Part shown: positions 38,201 through 51,500 of the stretch, one piece after another
Layout: each line of letters starts with the position of its first letter
Numbering within the stretch: position 1 is the first letter of the stretch
Origin: Crotophaga sulcirostris
Taxonomy: Eukaryota; Chordata; Aves; Cuculiformes; Crotophagidae
DNA length: 64,000 nucleotides
Reading direction: 5' to 3'
NCBI GenBank assembly: GCA_013397455.1
Contig: VYZB01000125.1
Location: forward strand, 1,627,900-1,691,899
Program-made: the position numbers and the translations under genes
Notes under the pieces: generated by a model
What the model was told of the DNA's origin: nothing
Seen by the model: the letters and a program-made list of their open reading frames with translations, nothing else
The model's database searches: none

Positions 38201-40000
38201 AACCAAAATAACAGCATTTCAGACCTAACATCTGCCAGTGCAGATAGCCTGAACAGTCCATCAGACCAATGCAAGTTAACCAAGACAAAATTTGGCCCAG
38301 AAATATTGCTAAGACCCAGCACTCATCCAAAGAGCTTTACTCATTCTTTCCTGGACTTAACCAAATGCACGGCATCAATCAAAACCTGCAGGAACTCAGC
38401 AGCAAAGATATAGTGTGTAACAGCTTTTGGGTACGTCACGGGTGTACGAGAAGACTTAGCACTGCACCTTGAGCTTAATATTTAGTGTCAAAGGTTTCTT
38501 ACATGACAGCAGGTACATCAACTGGCATCATCCTTTTGTAATACATAGCGTAACTAAAAAAACAATACCTCCTGAACATACCAGTAATTTATGTTTTGTC
38601 TTGTTTTTACTTTCAAAGTTTTGTAAGCAGCCAGGATTATGAGCTACAAACATATACATATGTATTTTAATCAATGCATACAACATTTGTCATTTAGCAA
38701 GTCACAAGGGTTCAAACACAGATAGTTTAGATAGTCATTGCTGGAGGTAGAAGGGCCTATTTTCAGTTTCACACTTTTCTACTACAGCACATTTCTACCC
38801 TAGCTTTATGTTTCAAGTAAAATGTAATCTAGCCATGACATTTATTGATTTATTGTTAGTTACTGGTAGTAACTGGTAGAACTAAACTTTTTTTTTTTTA
38901 AATTTAACAACCTGTTTGCAGTCTGTTTCCCTCTAAATCAGGCCTTTCAGGATGATAGAATAAATCACACCCTTTCCGTCCCATCAGATGCTCTGTATAG
39001 CCTGTTTAAGCAGGAAGACAAGAGAGCCTATCCATGTGGGGTTCGGCTGGGGAGCGGGGTCCCTGCCTCTGGAATAGGGGCAGGCTGAGGAACAACTGGA
39101 AAGCTCCCAGGAGTAAGATCAGGGTGAACCAAGCATGAGAGAGACCGACTGCTCATCTTCTAATTTTTGATTGCATTGGATGATGTAGCATCAGAGTCAG
39201 GAGGAGCTAGCAGTGTAACTGTGGCTGAGAGCTGAAGCAGTGTTTCAGGCCCCTTCCTTTCAAAGCACACTGCCAGCGCTTCTTAAAAGGTCTGCTGTTA
39301 GAGTTTTGTATGGAAAAAAAGTGCATAAATCTGAAATCAAAATCCTCTCTAGAGTGCATTCAATTTGGCTGCTTTAATCTTCTAATAATAGTCACTATTA
39401 CCTAGATTGCCATTTAAGAACTCCTATTGACTGTTAGAATAAAATGCAGACAGACTTCTCGGGCATGAAGCTGAAGAGAAGGGTTTAAATGAGACATATA
39501 AATTACTTTACTGAAAAGTTCACTCTGGAAGTACAGTATTGGCAAAGCTAAATCTCTTTTCTTTCGCAAACCACAGTAGGATACTCAGCATTAGGACTGA
39601 CCTGGGATGGAGTAAGAACAAAACTCCCGCAAGCATGGCAATGTTTGGTTCTTCCTTTGCATGTCCCCAAGGGGTGCAAACACTTTGGTGAACTTCTCAC
39701 ATCTGGTGCAGACCAAAGCACTTTGACACCTTGCAAGACCAGGACATAAAAATTTGAAGTACTGCACTACTATCAATGTATTTATCCTCAAAATCTTCCT
39801 GCAACAGAGAAAGCATTTTCTGTTTTCACAGGCAAGAAAACTGGGGCATTTCAATGCTCACTGACACCATCTAATTCCTAGCAAATGTCTAGTACTTGTC
39901 CCAAAGTTCTTTTTTTCTGATGCAGAAAGAGTTATCAGAAGTAGGAAATTTTATCCTTTTCCCCCTTCTTACTTCAAGACACAATCTGAAATGGTTCATT
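35250..40000. other. Intergenic block, no gene seen
   Basis: AT-rich sequence with only short chance open frames. It contains the hairpin at 36270-36309. A mildly GC-rich patch at about 36880-37150 has no recognisable coding content. Confidence 0.7.
36270..36309. repeat. Near-perfect short hairpin (inverted repeat)
   Basis: Two 18-base arms (36270-36287 and 36292-36309) flank a 4-base loop, CATA. Read as RNA they pair at 17 of 18 positions, counting one G-U wobble, with a single A/G mismatch. The inner nine pairs (AGAAACCAT against ATGGTTTCT) are perfect. Pairing stops abruptly outside the arms. Confidence 0.8.
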
Positions 40001-43000
40001 TAAAATAATAGCATTAGTCTAACAAGATTATGCAGAATTGTTTTCTGTCATCCTTTTCAGAGGCAGGAGGCACCGAAAAAATTTAACATTTCTGCTTCAA
40101 GGATTTTTCATAGCAGTGAGATGATGCAGCTTTAGTACTTGGACTGTCAGTCAACCAGCGATGCTAAATGCCACTCGGCCGTTAGCAGCTCATAGGATCA
40201 ATGAATAAAATGCACCTAAAATGGGTCAGGTTGGGCATGTGAGCTTTACAGTAGCACTTGGCTCACCAACACCATGAGAAATGGACTTACTGGCTGGTAT
40301 GTGCCATTTAATTGTTGAGTATTTCATCTGAGAAGAACCTGTATTGAAGAACAGCATGGAATAAAGTGTGCCTCCATTGGTATAAAAGACCCTGCTCAAT
40401 CATCTTAATTTAAAGAAAGCCAAGGTAAACAAACAAAAAACAAGTAAGAAATACATAAATAGCAAACCTGTGGTGGTGGAAGTTCATCTCAGAGGAATTT
40501 GTTGTGCTGGACAGGAGAGAGACAGGAACATTTTCCATTAACAGTAGTTCTAGCAGCCCAGCAAAGGGCAAGAGAATGAAATGCACAAAACAGAGAGAGT
40601 AATCCAGCTCTGCAGGCATTTCCCAAATGTGGACCTCTTGTTTTTTAAAAAAGTATATCATACTTTCAGAAATTAACAGAAGACTTTTAATGAGGTAATA
40701 TATTAGACCCAAAATTAGAATTAGCTCAATGTTCACAGCCTCTAACCGTTGATCAAATAGTTTAGTTCTTCATTCCTGTAGCACTGGATTGGCAAAGGGG
40801 ATATTGACCGAACAAGCTATTTAGTGTGGCAGAGACAGAGAAGGGGCTGTCCTGCTGGATAAGCTAATGCTGCCATCTGCTCCTACCATCGATCTGATGT
40901 ACTCTAAATGATGTAATTAAGCTTTGAAGTAATGGGGCAGAATGGAAACTTAAACTTTGTGAATGCTACTTACTTGTTTCCTTGCAGTGTTTGTCAGGAA
41001 ATACTGCTGTCCTACTTGTTTTGATGCTCTTTTGTTCAGTACACTAACCTGATCACTGTGTTCCTTGCGCTTCACCATCAGAGCACTGCACAGGTGGAGC
41101 TGGGCACCTATGACACCAGGGCATTTTATTCTGTGTTCTCATAATTTCCTTGGAGAGCTGTGAACTGGGCAAGTTAGAGCATCACAAGCAAACAGAATCA
41201 CTAGATAGCAACAATCCACACCTCTGTCTGAAGCACACAGTATTGGGGGCATTTTGCGCAATAAGGCACTTTGAAAAGGAGATGGCGTTGTGTGGCAAGA
41301 TGTTTTATGGCTGCTTTTATAAAATCCAATTTAAACTGCAATTCGTCTTTAGTGGCAGTTTACAAATCGATGATCGGCGTTTCCAGCTGACACAGGGGAC
41401 CTATAAGACACTCGTACACTTCACAGCCTCTTTCCCTTCCACAGGATTTCTATGCTGCCCTTGGCAGCAATGACCCTCCTCTGCCACACTTGTGCATTAG
41501 CATCTCCTGGCTCTCCCCTGTGACTGGAAGCACAGCACATGCTGCACACTCACTGGCCTGGCTCTATCTGCCAACACCAGGACCTTCTACTTCCCCTTGT
41601 TATTTCAATGCCCCCAGCCTGAAGCACACACCCAATCAGCTCCCACCGAAGCATCACTGCTGCTGTTAGTTGCTCAGCTCCTTGTTCCTTGGCAGATAAC
41701 AGCACTGGCTCTGTTCAGTGTTGGCTCTCTGGAGAGTTTGGGTGTATTCCCAACTCTAAAACCCACTCATTGTACTTCAGACAAGGGCCGCATCTGCACC
41801 TCACTTGATCTGTTAGGCTGGTCAGGAGCTTCACATGATTGCTGTAAAGCTTTTAACGTTCACAGCTGTGAATGAGAATGACTGCTTTAGTGTTTACAAC
41901 GTGTATTGCCATTTTTGCCGCACAGCCAGAACAAAACCATTGCATTATACAACATTTCGTACGTTACCCTCCTATGAAAAGTTCTCCTGATGTGTATTTT
42001 TCAGTTTTAAAAGGAATAAAATTTGTAGTGCTGCTGTAACATCTATTTCAGAGGTCAAAAATATGATCGTCAAAGTCGAGGTAAGGAGCAAGTTCTATAT
42101 ATGTATTATGACTCCTATCATAGTCCACTCACATCAAATCCCTTCTCCAAATAGAACACAAAGGCCTCAAATCTAGGAAAGTTCTTTTTACTTATACCTC
42201 ACCTTTTCTTTGAGGGACAAACAAACAAATTAAATAATAACAAAATAATACATTCTCTCTTTTTGCAGCCCACGCTGAGCAGGAGCGGGCAGCGTGTTCA
42301 AGCTGACCTCGCCCTGTTAGGTTGGGAGATCAGGGAGAGGAGCAGCCATCTGCGACAAGGGTTTGAAAAGGTCAGGGGCTGCAGCAATCCATGCGCTTCA
42401 CCAAGCTCACTCCTCCTTCTTCCACAGCAGGTTTTCCTTTATCTGCTGTGTGGAATAAATCTACCCACAGCAGAACTTGGGCAGGTTACTTGGCTGCTGT
42501 AAATACCAACAGGATCCTTCTTCAAGTAAATGTGCTGGTGAGACCATCCTCCCTGTGTGGGAGAAGTGCGTGCAGTGGTTTAGATGTGTTGGAAGGAGAG
42601 AGATGAAGGTGCAAAAGCTGTGTGGTTGGCAGTCCAAGCTTTCTGTAAGCTGCAGCCAAAGGACATCAGCCTCTCTTGGCACTGCGTCCCGCTGGGCTGC
42701 CATCACCTCTGCCTGCCCCAGTCTGCCCTTAGCAAAGCTGGTGGGTGCAGCTGAGGTACCACAACCCTGCTGCCACAGCTCTGCCAACACAACTGGCAGC
42801 AGCCATGCCTGCTGACAGTCCACCCTAGGCCTTCCCTCCCTCCCTGCCTGTTCAGCAGTCCCACTGGCTCTCCTTCTGCCTCTCTCTTATCTCAGCAGGT
42901 CCCCAACCTCTCCCCCTTAAGCTACCATTACACAAACAAGGACTCCCAGGCTTGGTCATCCTCCTCCTCGAGCTGGATGAGCACAGCCCACTCACCTCAG

Positions 43001-45440
43001 CACAGCACCAAGCCTCCCCAAACTTCAGCCAGCCAAGCATCCATTTCCAAATAGGATTTAAATGCACTGTTAATTAAGCACTGGTGTTTGCAGCCTACTC
43101 TCACCTGTGCTTTGGTGAAACAGGGAAACCTCTTTGAAGAGCTGTTACAGAGACAGACCTCAGCAACCATAAAATAAGCTTTCAGGAGACAAAAGAGTAC
43201 CTTCTGCTCAAAGCCTGGGCCATGTCTTTTATGTCGTAATCAATCTCTGCGATTAGACTAATTGTGCCACCAGGTAAGATGCTCAGCAGCAGGGTGGAGG
43301 ACATGGGAGCAGCACCCCACCCTGGAGGGTGGCAAGGCTCTGCACCAGCCTCCTCAGGTGCAAAAGATGTCCCTGGGCCGAGACAGCAAAGATGAATGAG
43401 CTGGAGGCCTGAGCTCTCTTCAAGACTGACGCTGCCTCTCCTCTGCCACAGAAAAATCAGGCACAAGATCAAAGCAGCCAAAAGAGGATTTCACAGGGGT
43501 GGAGTATGGGACCATCTGTAAGGGTATGCTGGGTCACCCCTGCAGTGTCTGTTGTTTTTTTGAACGTATATAAACCACTGTGAGATTCAAAGACAACAGG
43601 CAGCAGAGGCTGATAGAGAGGTGCTGGTTTTTCATTCATGTTGTTAGTTGTTGGCTAAAACCCTCCAGTTTAATGATGATCCCACCACGCCACTACCGTT
43701 TTCTTGGCCAGCAAAGTGCAGTAGCCCCATGTGCAGCAGTGCAGCCAGTGATACTGAGAGCTTCAGTCGCTGCCTTCCAGGCACAAAAGACAACAAGGAA
43801 ATGCTAATAACCTTTCATTAGTCAAAATGTTCACAGGCCATGAGCTGAAACATATTTATCAACCCCGGCAGAGGTTATACTGGCAGGTAACACTGCACCG
43901 AACTGCAATCAGCTCCCTGCTGCTGCTATTTATCTGTGCCACAGGTCCATAAGTATCTCATTGTTTCATGCAGAAATGCCTTGAAAGCACAAAGAAAATC
44001 CTTTCATCTTTTTTAGTCTACTTCAATGTTTTTAGGCCAATGTCAATGAGTGGAAAAAAATCCTAGAGTTTTAGAGAGCAACATGGAAAGTTCCATGAAA
44101 AAGCTGTTAGAGTTAGCAACTGAAGGAGCCAAAAATAATATTTAAACTTTCTCTTGAACAGTTTTGAGACAGACACAATGAGTAAAATCACTCTGGGCAT
44201 TTCATAATAAACCGATGCTGATCGAGTTGGACCTGACCTAAGGGCAGCGTGAAATGCCAGTGACTGCTTGACAGGCAGCTTGGGGAAAGGAGGCAGCAGA
44301 TGAACCCATCAGAGCCCTGACTCACAACAGGGACATAAATTCAGATAATAAGCCATCGATGGATTAGCCTTTGCTTATTTTGGTCTTCTGCCACAGCAGA
44401 TGCTTGTTGACATTAGAGGGCCGTTATTCTAGCATATGCAGATACCTCCCGTTTGGACACTGATGCTGATCCAATAAATGTTATGAAAATCATGAGCAAT
44501 CTCACTAGCTCTCAGTTATTCTAATATAAAAACTATCAAACTGATAAGCTGTGCACAGTTAGATGCATTGGTATGTCTGTAATATTTTCCATTCTATTTG
44601 ATCATTTCCAACAATTTATTCTTTTGCCAGCTTTTTGGTTTAGGGCCTCTGTTTGGCTGATTGGTTCTCAGCCTGGGTGCAAGTCCTTTTATTTCCCCAA
44701 TAAAAAGCTGAAGAAAATGAATTCAGCTATTTACAGAAAAGCAAGTATGCTACATGGTAGTACCTGCAAAAAGAGCCCACAATTAACATCCAAGCACCAG
44801 GAAAGGCAACACTAAGACCTTTTGTTTCTCAGCTTGAGATTACTTCACCTTCCAGTGCTAAATTTCTTTTTGTGATTTTTTATGCAGTTATTTCGTGTCT
44901 TTGGGTGTGCACAATATTGAGAGCTCTGTATTCACCCCCAGCGAGAGGTGCAATTAGGGTTACAGACAGTAGCTATCAAATAGGAAACATTTTGCATTCC
45001 TATGCAGAAGAAAAACCATTAAAATAAGTGAAATACAAAGGCAAAATGTCGATACATTAATTGAAGTGTTTCTCTGTTGACATTTCAGCTCTTCTGCACA
45101 GATTTAGCCTTTTTCGGTTGAAGGACTTGGGAGTAGAGTTTGCATACAATTTGTTCCTAGCCTCTAGTGCCACATGTCTGCTGATTTGCCACCAAAACGC
45201 TCATCAGTGGGACTTTTTTCTTTTGCTAAAGATTATGTTTGGTTTATTCTGCTACTGTATTTATCATTTAATTGATGCCTTCCCCCGTTCCTGAATATTA
45301 AGCAGTTCTCTGTCTTCGCAGAGCTGGGGTGGCACAGCTCCCTCTGATCCATCTCCAATGCCTGGGGGAGCCGCTCCCCAGCCAAGGGCAAGTGTCTTTG
45401 GAAAAGGACAACTCTTCACCAGGACATGTCCCACAAGGAG
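40001..45440. other. Intergenic block, no gene seen
   Basis: A mix of AT-rich sequence and GC-rich patches (about 41490-41690 and 42260-43050). Stretches free of known repeats at about 41880-42060 and 43800-44500 have the texture of conserved non-coding DNA, but conservation cannot be judged from one sequence. Confidence 0.6.
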
Positions 45441-45442
45441 CC

Positions 45443-45500
45443 ATTAGAATTAGGTTTAGGGATAGGTTTAGGCTTAATATCAGGCTTAGGGTTAGAGTTA
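45443..45500 (+). repeat. Degenerate telomere-like repeat tract
   Basis: Over about 58 bases the motif TTAGG recurs at roughly 6-base phasing with variants (TTAGGT, TTAGGG, TAGGTT, TTAGGC, TTAGGG). It ends at GGGTTAGAG. It resembles a decayed interstitial telomeric repeat of (TTAGGG)n. Confidence 0.6.
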
Positions 45501-48500
45501 TTCCCGTGTAGAGTTGTCCTAAACGTGAACGTGGTTTCTACAAGATTTATCTTGTCACTTTCCAAGGCAATGCTCTCTTGAACTCTAGCCCTGCTTGTCA
45601 CCCAGCAAACCTCCAAATGCATGAAATAATGGAAACCACACATCTGACACCACAACCATGGAATGAAAGTCAGGAGATCCTCCCAGATCTGCAAATTATT
45701 CTGCATAAATCCTTTACAAGCTACTCCAGTTCTTTGGACTTATATTTCCCTTTTCTTGAAGGCAGTCCAAAGAACAAAATCTGGTGGATAAAGAAGCTGT
45801 GCAATAGTAGGTTTTCAAAGAATGAAACCTGCTTCATACCTAAAAAAATCTCCCACTTCTTGAACATTTCAAAACTGTACCTGGATTTTGCAACTGGATA
45901 ATAATGGTGTCTGAGCAGTGATTCTGCATACTGAAGGACTTTATCCAATTTCATTCATACACCTAGAAACAGAAGTAGCAGGATTTATAAAATTCAGCCA
46001 AAACCACTTTGATGTTTAAAAGAGTAGTAAAGAAGCACCAGCCATGCACAGAAACACACTCGGGGCTTTTGCTAAACGCCTTTCCCCTTCCCTGCTTTCC
46101 CAACACCTCTGGCAGGAAGGAGCTGACAGCAAGGACATTTTGAGGAAGATATCATTCCCCAAACGTGCTGCTCCTCTATAACACATTTGTTTATTTTCCC
46201 ATCATTAATTACTCAGAAGTGCAAGAGGGGGTGAATATATTTTCACTGGGCTCTGCCCCTCCACACACTTTCCAAATTTAATTAGGAATACAGTTTTTGC
46301 TATCAAGCCCTACAGCTGATTATGGACTTTCTGCCTGGAGCTCCCTGAGGGCATGAATCCACCCTGTCCCTCCATCACCCACCCACGCTGCCACCAGGAG
46401 CAATTTGTCCCAGCAAGTCTGCTTCGTAGCGAAAACCATCGGTCCCCAGCACTTTCAGCATTGTCTCGCCAAGATGCTGATGAGTCTCCAGCAGCCACTG
46501 AAGATACATTTCCATGAATCACAGCTTTGCTCACTGTGCCTCAGCAAAGACTCTCACTGCTCCTCGTGCTGCTGTATATGTCATCTACAGTGCATTTGTC
46601 TCTTCATTTTACTGGGTTAACTGCTGCTCATCAAATAAACGGGTTGTAAAATAGCTAGAACAAGAGAACTATGAACAGGCAATTTTGGCTCCCTGTCAAC
46701 TTAGCCTCTTTATGCCTGGATTTATTTATTAGCAGTGAAACTAAACAAAAAAAAAGAAGAGCAATTTATAGCCAGAGCACCTGCAGCAAAACCAGCCCCA
46801 GCCACTTTGTGATACTTGCAGTGCAGAAGCGAGCCTGCTTTCTGGATGGGGATAAATAGATATCAGCTTATAAAGAAAACTTCTCCTGCACAGGGTTGAG
46901 CTGAGATTCCAAGACTTTTTCCAGACCCAAATTCAATGGGACTGAAATGTATAACTGGGGGAGAGGAGGAATCTACAACTTTTAAAAAGGGTTGGTTCAG
47001 ATTAACCAGACATTATCGCAATAATTTAAAGCACTTCTACTGCTACTGGTTTGCCTCTTTCCCTTTCTATAATTCAGTCTTCCAAGTAATGATGCTTACA
47101 ACAAAAACTGAGGACACTTAATTTTGATGAATTCAAAATAAAGTGTTTTTCTAATTCAGTGTCCAACGAGAGTGACTCCTTTTCCTATAAAGCATAATAG
47201 ATGATTAATACTAGCTTCTTCACCAAAAATTTCACCAAAAATATTCATTAAGCTTTATCTGCAAAAATCAGGATGAACTTCTGTGATATTTGCTCTTCTT
47301 TAATTCGCAATTTTATTAGATATCTCTGTTAATTAATTGTCTATGAATTATCAAGCATCAGGAAACATATTCATACACGAACATATGACCCAATTATGAA
47401 GTGCTATAACTGATGCCACTGTACCCTGGCTTTTCTGTGCTGTTATCCAATTGTAGGAAAAGCTTCTTCCATACGTTGTTAAATTCATTAACCATGTGTG
47501 GCCCTGGTATTTCTATCCTGCTCTTACAAGAGCACCCATGCAAAGCAAGCCGGTCAACAGGGCATTCCTCAACCCAGGATCTCCAGGTCCCACTGGCCTT
47601 CCGGAGAGAAAGAGGGGTTTAAAAAAAAAAAAAAAAGAGAATACAAACTGTAGGACATTTGTATTTCTGCACCTCAGGAACTGTTATAAATGGAGAAGAT
47701 GAAAGAAAGCTGTCCAGATGAGCAAAGGGGCTGTGAGCTCCCCTCCTGCACCCCAAGTTGCACATCCCAACACAGGGAGATGGGCCTTCAGTGCCCTTCC
47801 CTGGTGCACAAAGAGACACATGTGAAACTGGGCACGGCCATGCACCCCCACGGTGTTCCCCACCGGTGCCATCCCATGCAGCAAGGTACAGGAGTCCAGA
47901 TTTCACACAGCTGTGCTCAAAACGTCCTTTTCCTTGGAAGCTGCTCCTCGAGACCAGATTCCCATCCCAGTTTCTCTGCTTGATGCCAGTCCTGTCAGAG
48001 GCACAAGTAAAGAGAATTGCATCGTCCTTCAGAGGCTTTGGCAAAGAGACTGTAAGCTTTTTAATGACACCATAAACAGGCACTCATTCCCTGCTTATCT
48101 GTGCATCTTCTGGGCAAATGCATGAGCAAGAGCCTTTGTCACCACTTTTCCCATCAAAGCCAGATCCTTTTAAATGAAGTCTCTCAGTACAAATTCTGGT
48201 ACAGTCCCAGAATCATCTGTTTTCTTCTCTGGTATCATGTTGTCTGGGTCTCCCAGAAATCATTTAACAGGCAAAAAGAGCTTGTCGTCATCATTGCCAG
48301 CCATTAAGCACAGCTAGCTCTTGCATTATTTCTTTCTCATTATTACCCTTTTGCATTATTACCTTTCTCACCCGTAAACCCTAAACTGTACATTTGTTCC
48401 CCACCCCAGAGCTGTACTTGCTGCACTGTGCAGCTCATGGCACCCTGTGATACTCACTGCCAGCTGATGCTCTGCTTATAATTACTGAAGAAAAAAAAAG

Positions 48501-51500
48501 AAAATAACGGTATTAATTAAAAATCTATTGGAAGCATAAATAAGTGGAAGTTCAGTGTGGCAGATGGTCACAGAGGTCATGCCCAAGTTTTCTTGCTCAT
48601 TAAATAGTTTCACCATAAATTTGTACCTGCTAAACTGCGTTTCCTTCTCTGAATGAATGTGGGGTAGGAAAATCGGTGTTATTTACTTAAACCAGTTTTC
48701 TCCCTATTGCTCAGAGCTTCTCACCAAAAGCAAAAGCTATTCCTGTGGTTGTTCTGCACCAGCCTCCAAGAAACCATTCCGTTCCTTCCTGTAGAGCAGA
48801 TCTGACAGCACATAATGCCTGTGTTACTGCTGGCTATCATTTACACTTATACAGAGGCTTTCTTGCAGAATTTAACAGAGTATGGGAACTTTATTTAGGA
48901 GTCATCCGTCTCCGAGCTCTGAAATTCAGCTGCCTCTGGGGAGAAATAGAGTAACTGCTTAAAAATGGTGTATGAGTATTTAATAGCTTGGGATGAAGGG
49001 GAAGAGTGGCAACTAATGGGATTTGCAAAGCTCTTCTCTGGTCAACTGCCAACCAACCACACACACAAAAAGGAGCGAGTGATGCAAAGCTAGCTTGAGC
49101 CAGGAGCAGAAAAAGGGGTGGAGGGGTTGTTTCTCTGTGCACAAACCAAGTGGACACCCACTGGGTGGGCAAAGGCTCTGCTGCTTGAGGAGCACCTTGG
49201 CCCTACAGCCATGGGCAAAGAGCAACAGTTGCCCCATGGTATGGGGAGGAGGAGGACCAGGAGGACCTAGCTGCCCTCAGGCAGAGCAGGTAGCCAAGCA
49301 TGGTGTCCAGCACCCCATGCAAAGCCTCTCAAACACTGCACCAGTGGAGACCATCCCCACAGACCATTTCATAATTTTTTTCTCATCAGTGCCATTTGGG
49401 TCGTTTGAAATGTATTCACAGCTAATCTGTGGCTGATAAAAACTGTTTCTGGGTGAAGTTCTTATTTGCTTAAAAGACTCAAGCCCAGAAAACCCCCATG
49501 TGTTTTTTTCTAACATTTCTTCAGTAAGTACTTGAAACTCTGGTTCTAAATATACTGAGGTCACTGCAGATGTCAGAGTCCACAGAAATAAGGACAGAAC
49601 AGTTGGGTTCCATCAGTCCACTCATCCCAGCATTGGAGGAGAGGAATTACCATCACAGTATGGAAGATTTCTGCATCATTTTCTGCAGCAGAACTGATTG
49701 TGTTGGTGTTGGCCTCTGTGGCTTCACTCAGCCCAGCTCTGCAGGGGGCTGGCTGTGCTTGGAGGGGTTCAGAAGGAAGCCTCACACTCTTGGATGTCAC
49801 AGACACATGCCTGAATTTCCCATTGAGAAAGTAAGACCGTCTTCAAGTACAAATCCCTGGTGTGTGACATCTTGTATAATGAAATGGGCTCTACTTTCGC
49901 ATTTGCAATGAGATATAAACAGCTCATGTTTCCGACAGCTTGGCCTTTCATTGTGGCTAATTTGCACATTTGTATTTTGAATAAAACAGTGCTTGGCCAC
50001 TCTCCCCAGCTCAGTAATGAAATTTCCCCCCCATCAGACATCCTGCACATTCAGTGGCTGCCACGTTCTCTAGATTGCATAATTTATTGTGGCTAATCAG
50101 CCTCACTACTGGCGCTTCTTTTTTCATACATCAGCTCACAGGTAACAGTCAGAAAACGTTCTTTGCTATAAAAAGCTTCATTATTGTACTGAAAGTCTTC
50201 TCTGGAGAAATGAACTACTAAGACAAAAAAAAATGGAAAGGCAGGTTCCTCCTCCTTAGCAATGCTTACTGATGTTTTCTTTTCTATATAACTTTGAGGA
50301 AGAAATAGCACATTTGACTGATTTTGTGGAAATTTTGTCTCTTTAAACTGTTTCCAGAAAAAGCAGGAGGTCTCTTCCTCATCCCCACTCCCGACATCAG
50401 GGGTTTCAGCCCACACTGCACTACTGTGATTTAAACCCCTCAGCTCAGCAATAGGACTCGTGCAAAACCAGCACGTGCCAGGGGGCTGCAGAACCAGGGC
50501 AGTGAGGGACCCGGTGTGCAGGAGATCATGTCAAATCAGGAAACATTTCAGATCAGCCTGGCCAGTGCTCCCAATTCACAGGGTTTTCCTTAGCTTAATA
50601 TTATGCAGCAAGATTTGTGATTTCTTCCACTATTCATACCTGCAGTGAACAAAATAGTCAAGAAAGGCAGGTGAATAACTGCAAAATAGACAGCCAAATT
50701 AACTGGAGCCTGGAAAACGGTATTGCTCACTGTCTCACTTTCAAAGGAAAGAAACTATAAGAGTGACTCTATTTTTACCACTAAAATTTCATTTGAAGTC
50801 AAATTGCAGTTCTCTGGCAAATGTCTGGTGGGATAAAGGCAGAGGGAGGGCACACAGCAGCCACTGAAGGAAAATGGAAAGAGACTGGCTGAAGCTAACA
50901 CTGAGGAGGTGGGGAGAGATGGAGTCCCATCCATGCAGACAGATTTCCGCTGCTGCATGGTGGGGTACACCCTGTGGCCCCTTTTCTGACATGGGAAGCC
51001 TCTGAGGACTACATTGCCTGCACAGAGATGGATCATTTCTGCTCTGCTGTCAGCAAGCCACATGATTGCCTTCTGGTTTTCACAGGCAGGCAAGTCAAAA
51101 GGAGACATTTCTGTAAGAGCCAGCATGACTTGGCTAGCAGAGATGCATCTCAAGAGTCCATTCTGATAAGAAATAGAGAAGATGGGAGCAGGACAGTATG
51201 ACATTTATTCATTTATCATACATCTCAGTAAGCAAAAGAGATATTTCTCCAAGGTCCCATCTCACAGCCCACACAAACCAATTGCAGTGTGATTTTCCTG
51301 CAGTCACAGCATAAAAGCCATTCTCCTCCCTGAAATAACTTTCGATTTCCCAGCACGGGCACCAGCAAAGCCACGGGCACAGATCATCACTGGAGACACA
51401 TAGCAGCTGTCGCCAGCTCCCCCCAGTCCCAGCACCCACCCTGGGACCAGGCATCAGCAGCAAATGGGAACTTGCTGCTCTGCAGCTCAGAGCTGCTTCC
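45501..51500. other. Intergenic block, no gene seen
   Basis: Alternating AT-rich and GC-rich patches. It contains an A16 run at 47621-47636 and an AT-rich stretch (about 47200-47400) with homeodomain-type TTAATTAATTG. Open frames of up to about 154 codons (47619-48083, minus) have no recognisable domain. Confidence 0.6.
47621..47636. repeat. A16 homopolymer
   Basis: Sixteen A in a row on the plus strand, followed by GAGAATAC. It has the look of a retroposon tail, but the sequence upstream (GGCCTTCCGGAGAGAAAG) matches no family I recognise. Confidence 0.75.

Noticed and set aside
38700..38720. GGGTTCAAACACAG as a tRNA T-loop
   Set aside because: No matching acceptor stem, anticodon arm or A box at the right spacing.
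47619..48083. A 154-codon minus-strand open frame
   Set aside because: It ends in a run of phenylalanines encoded by the A16 homopolymer, overlaps several other frames in a GC-rich patch and matches nothing I know.
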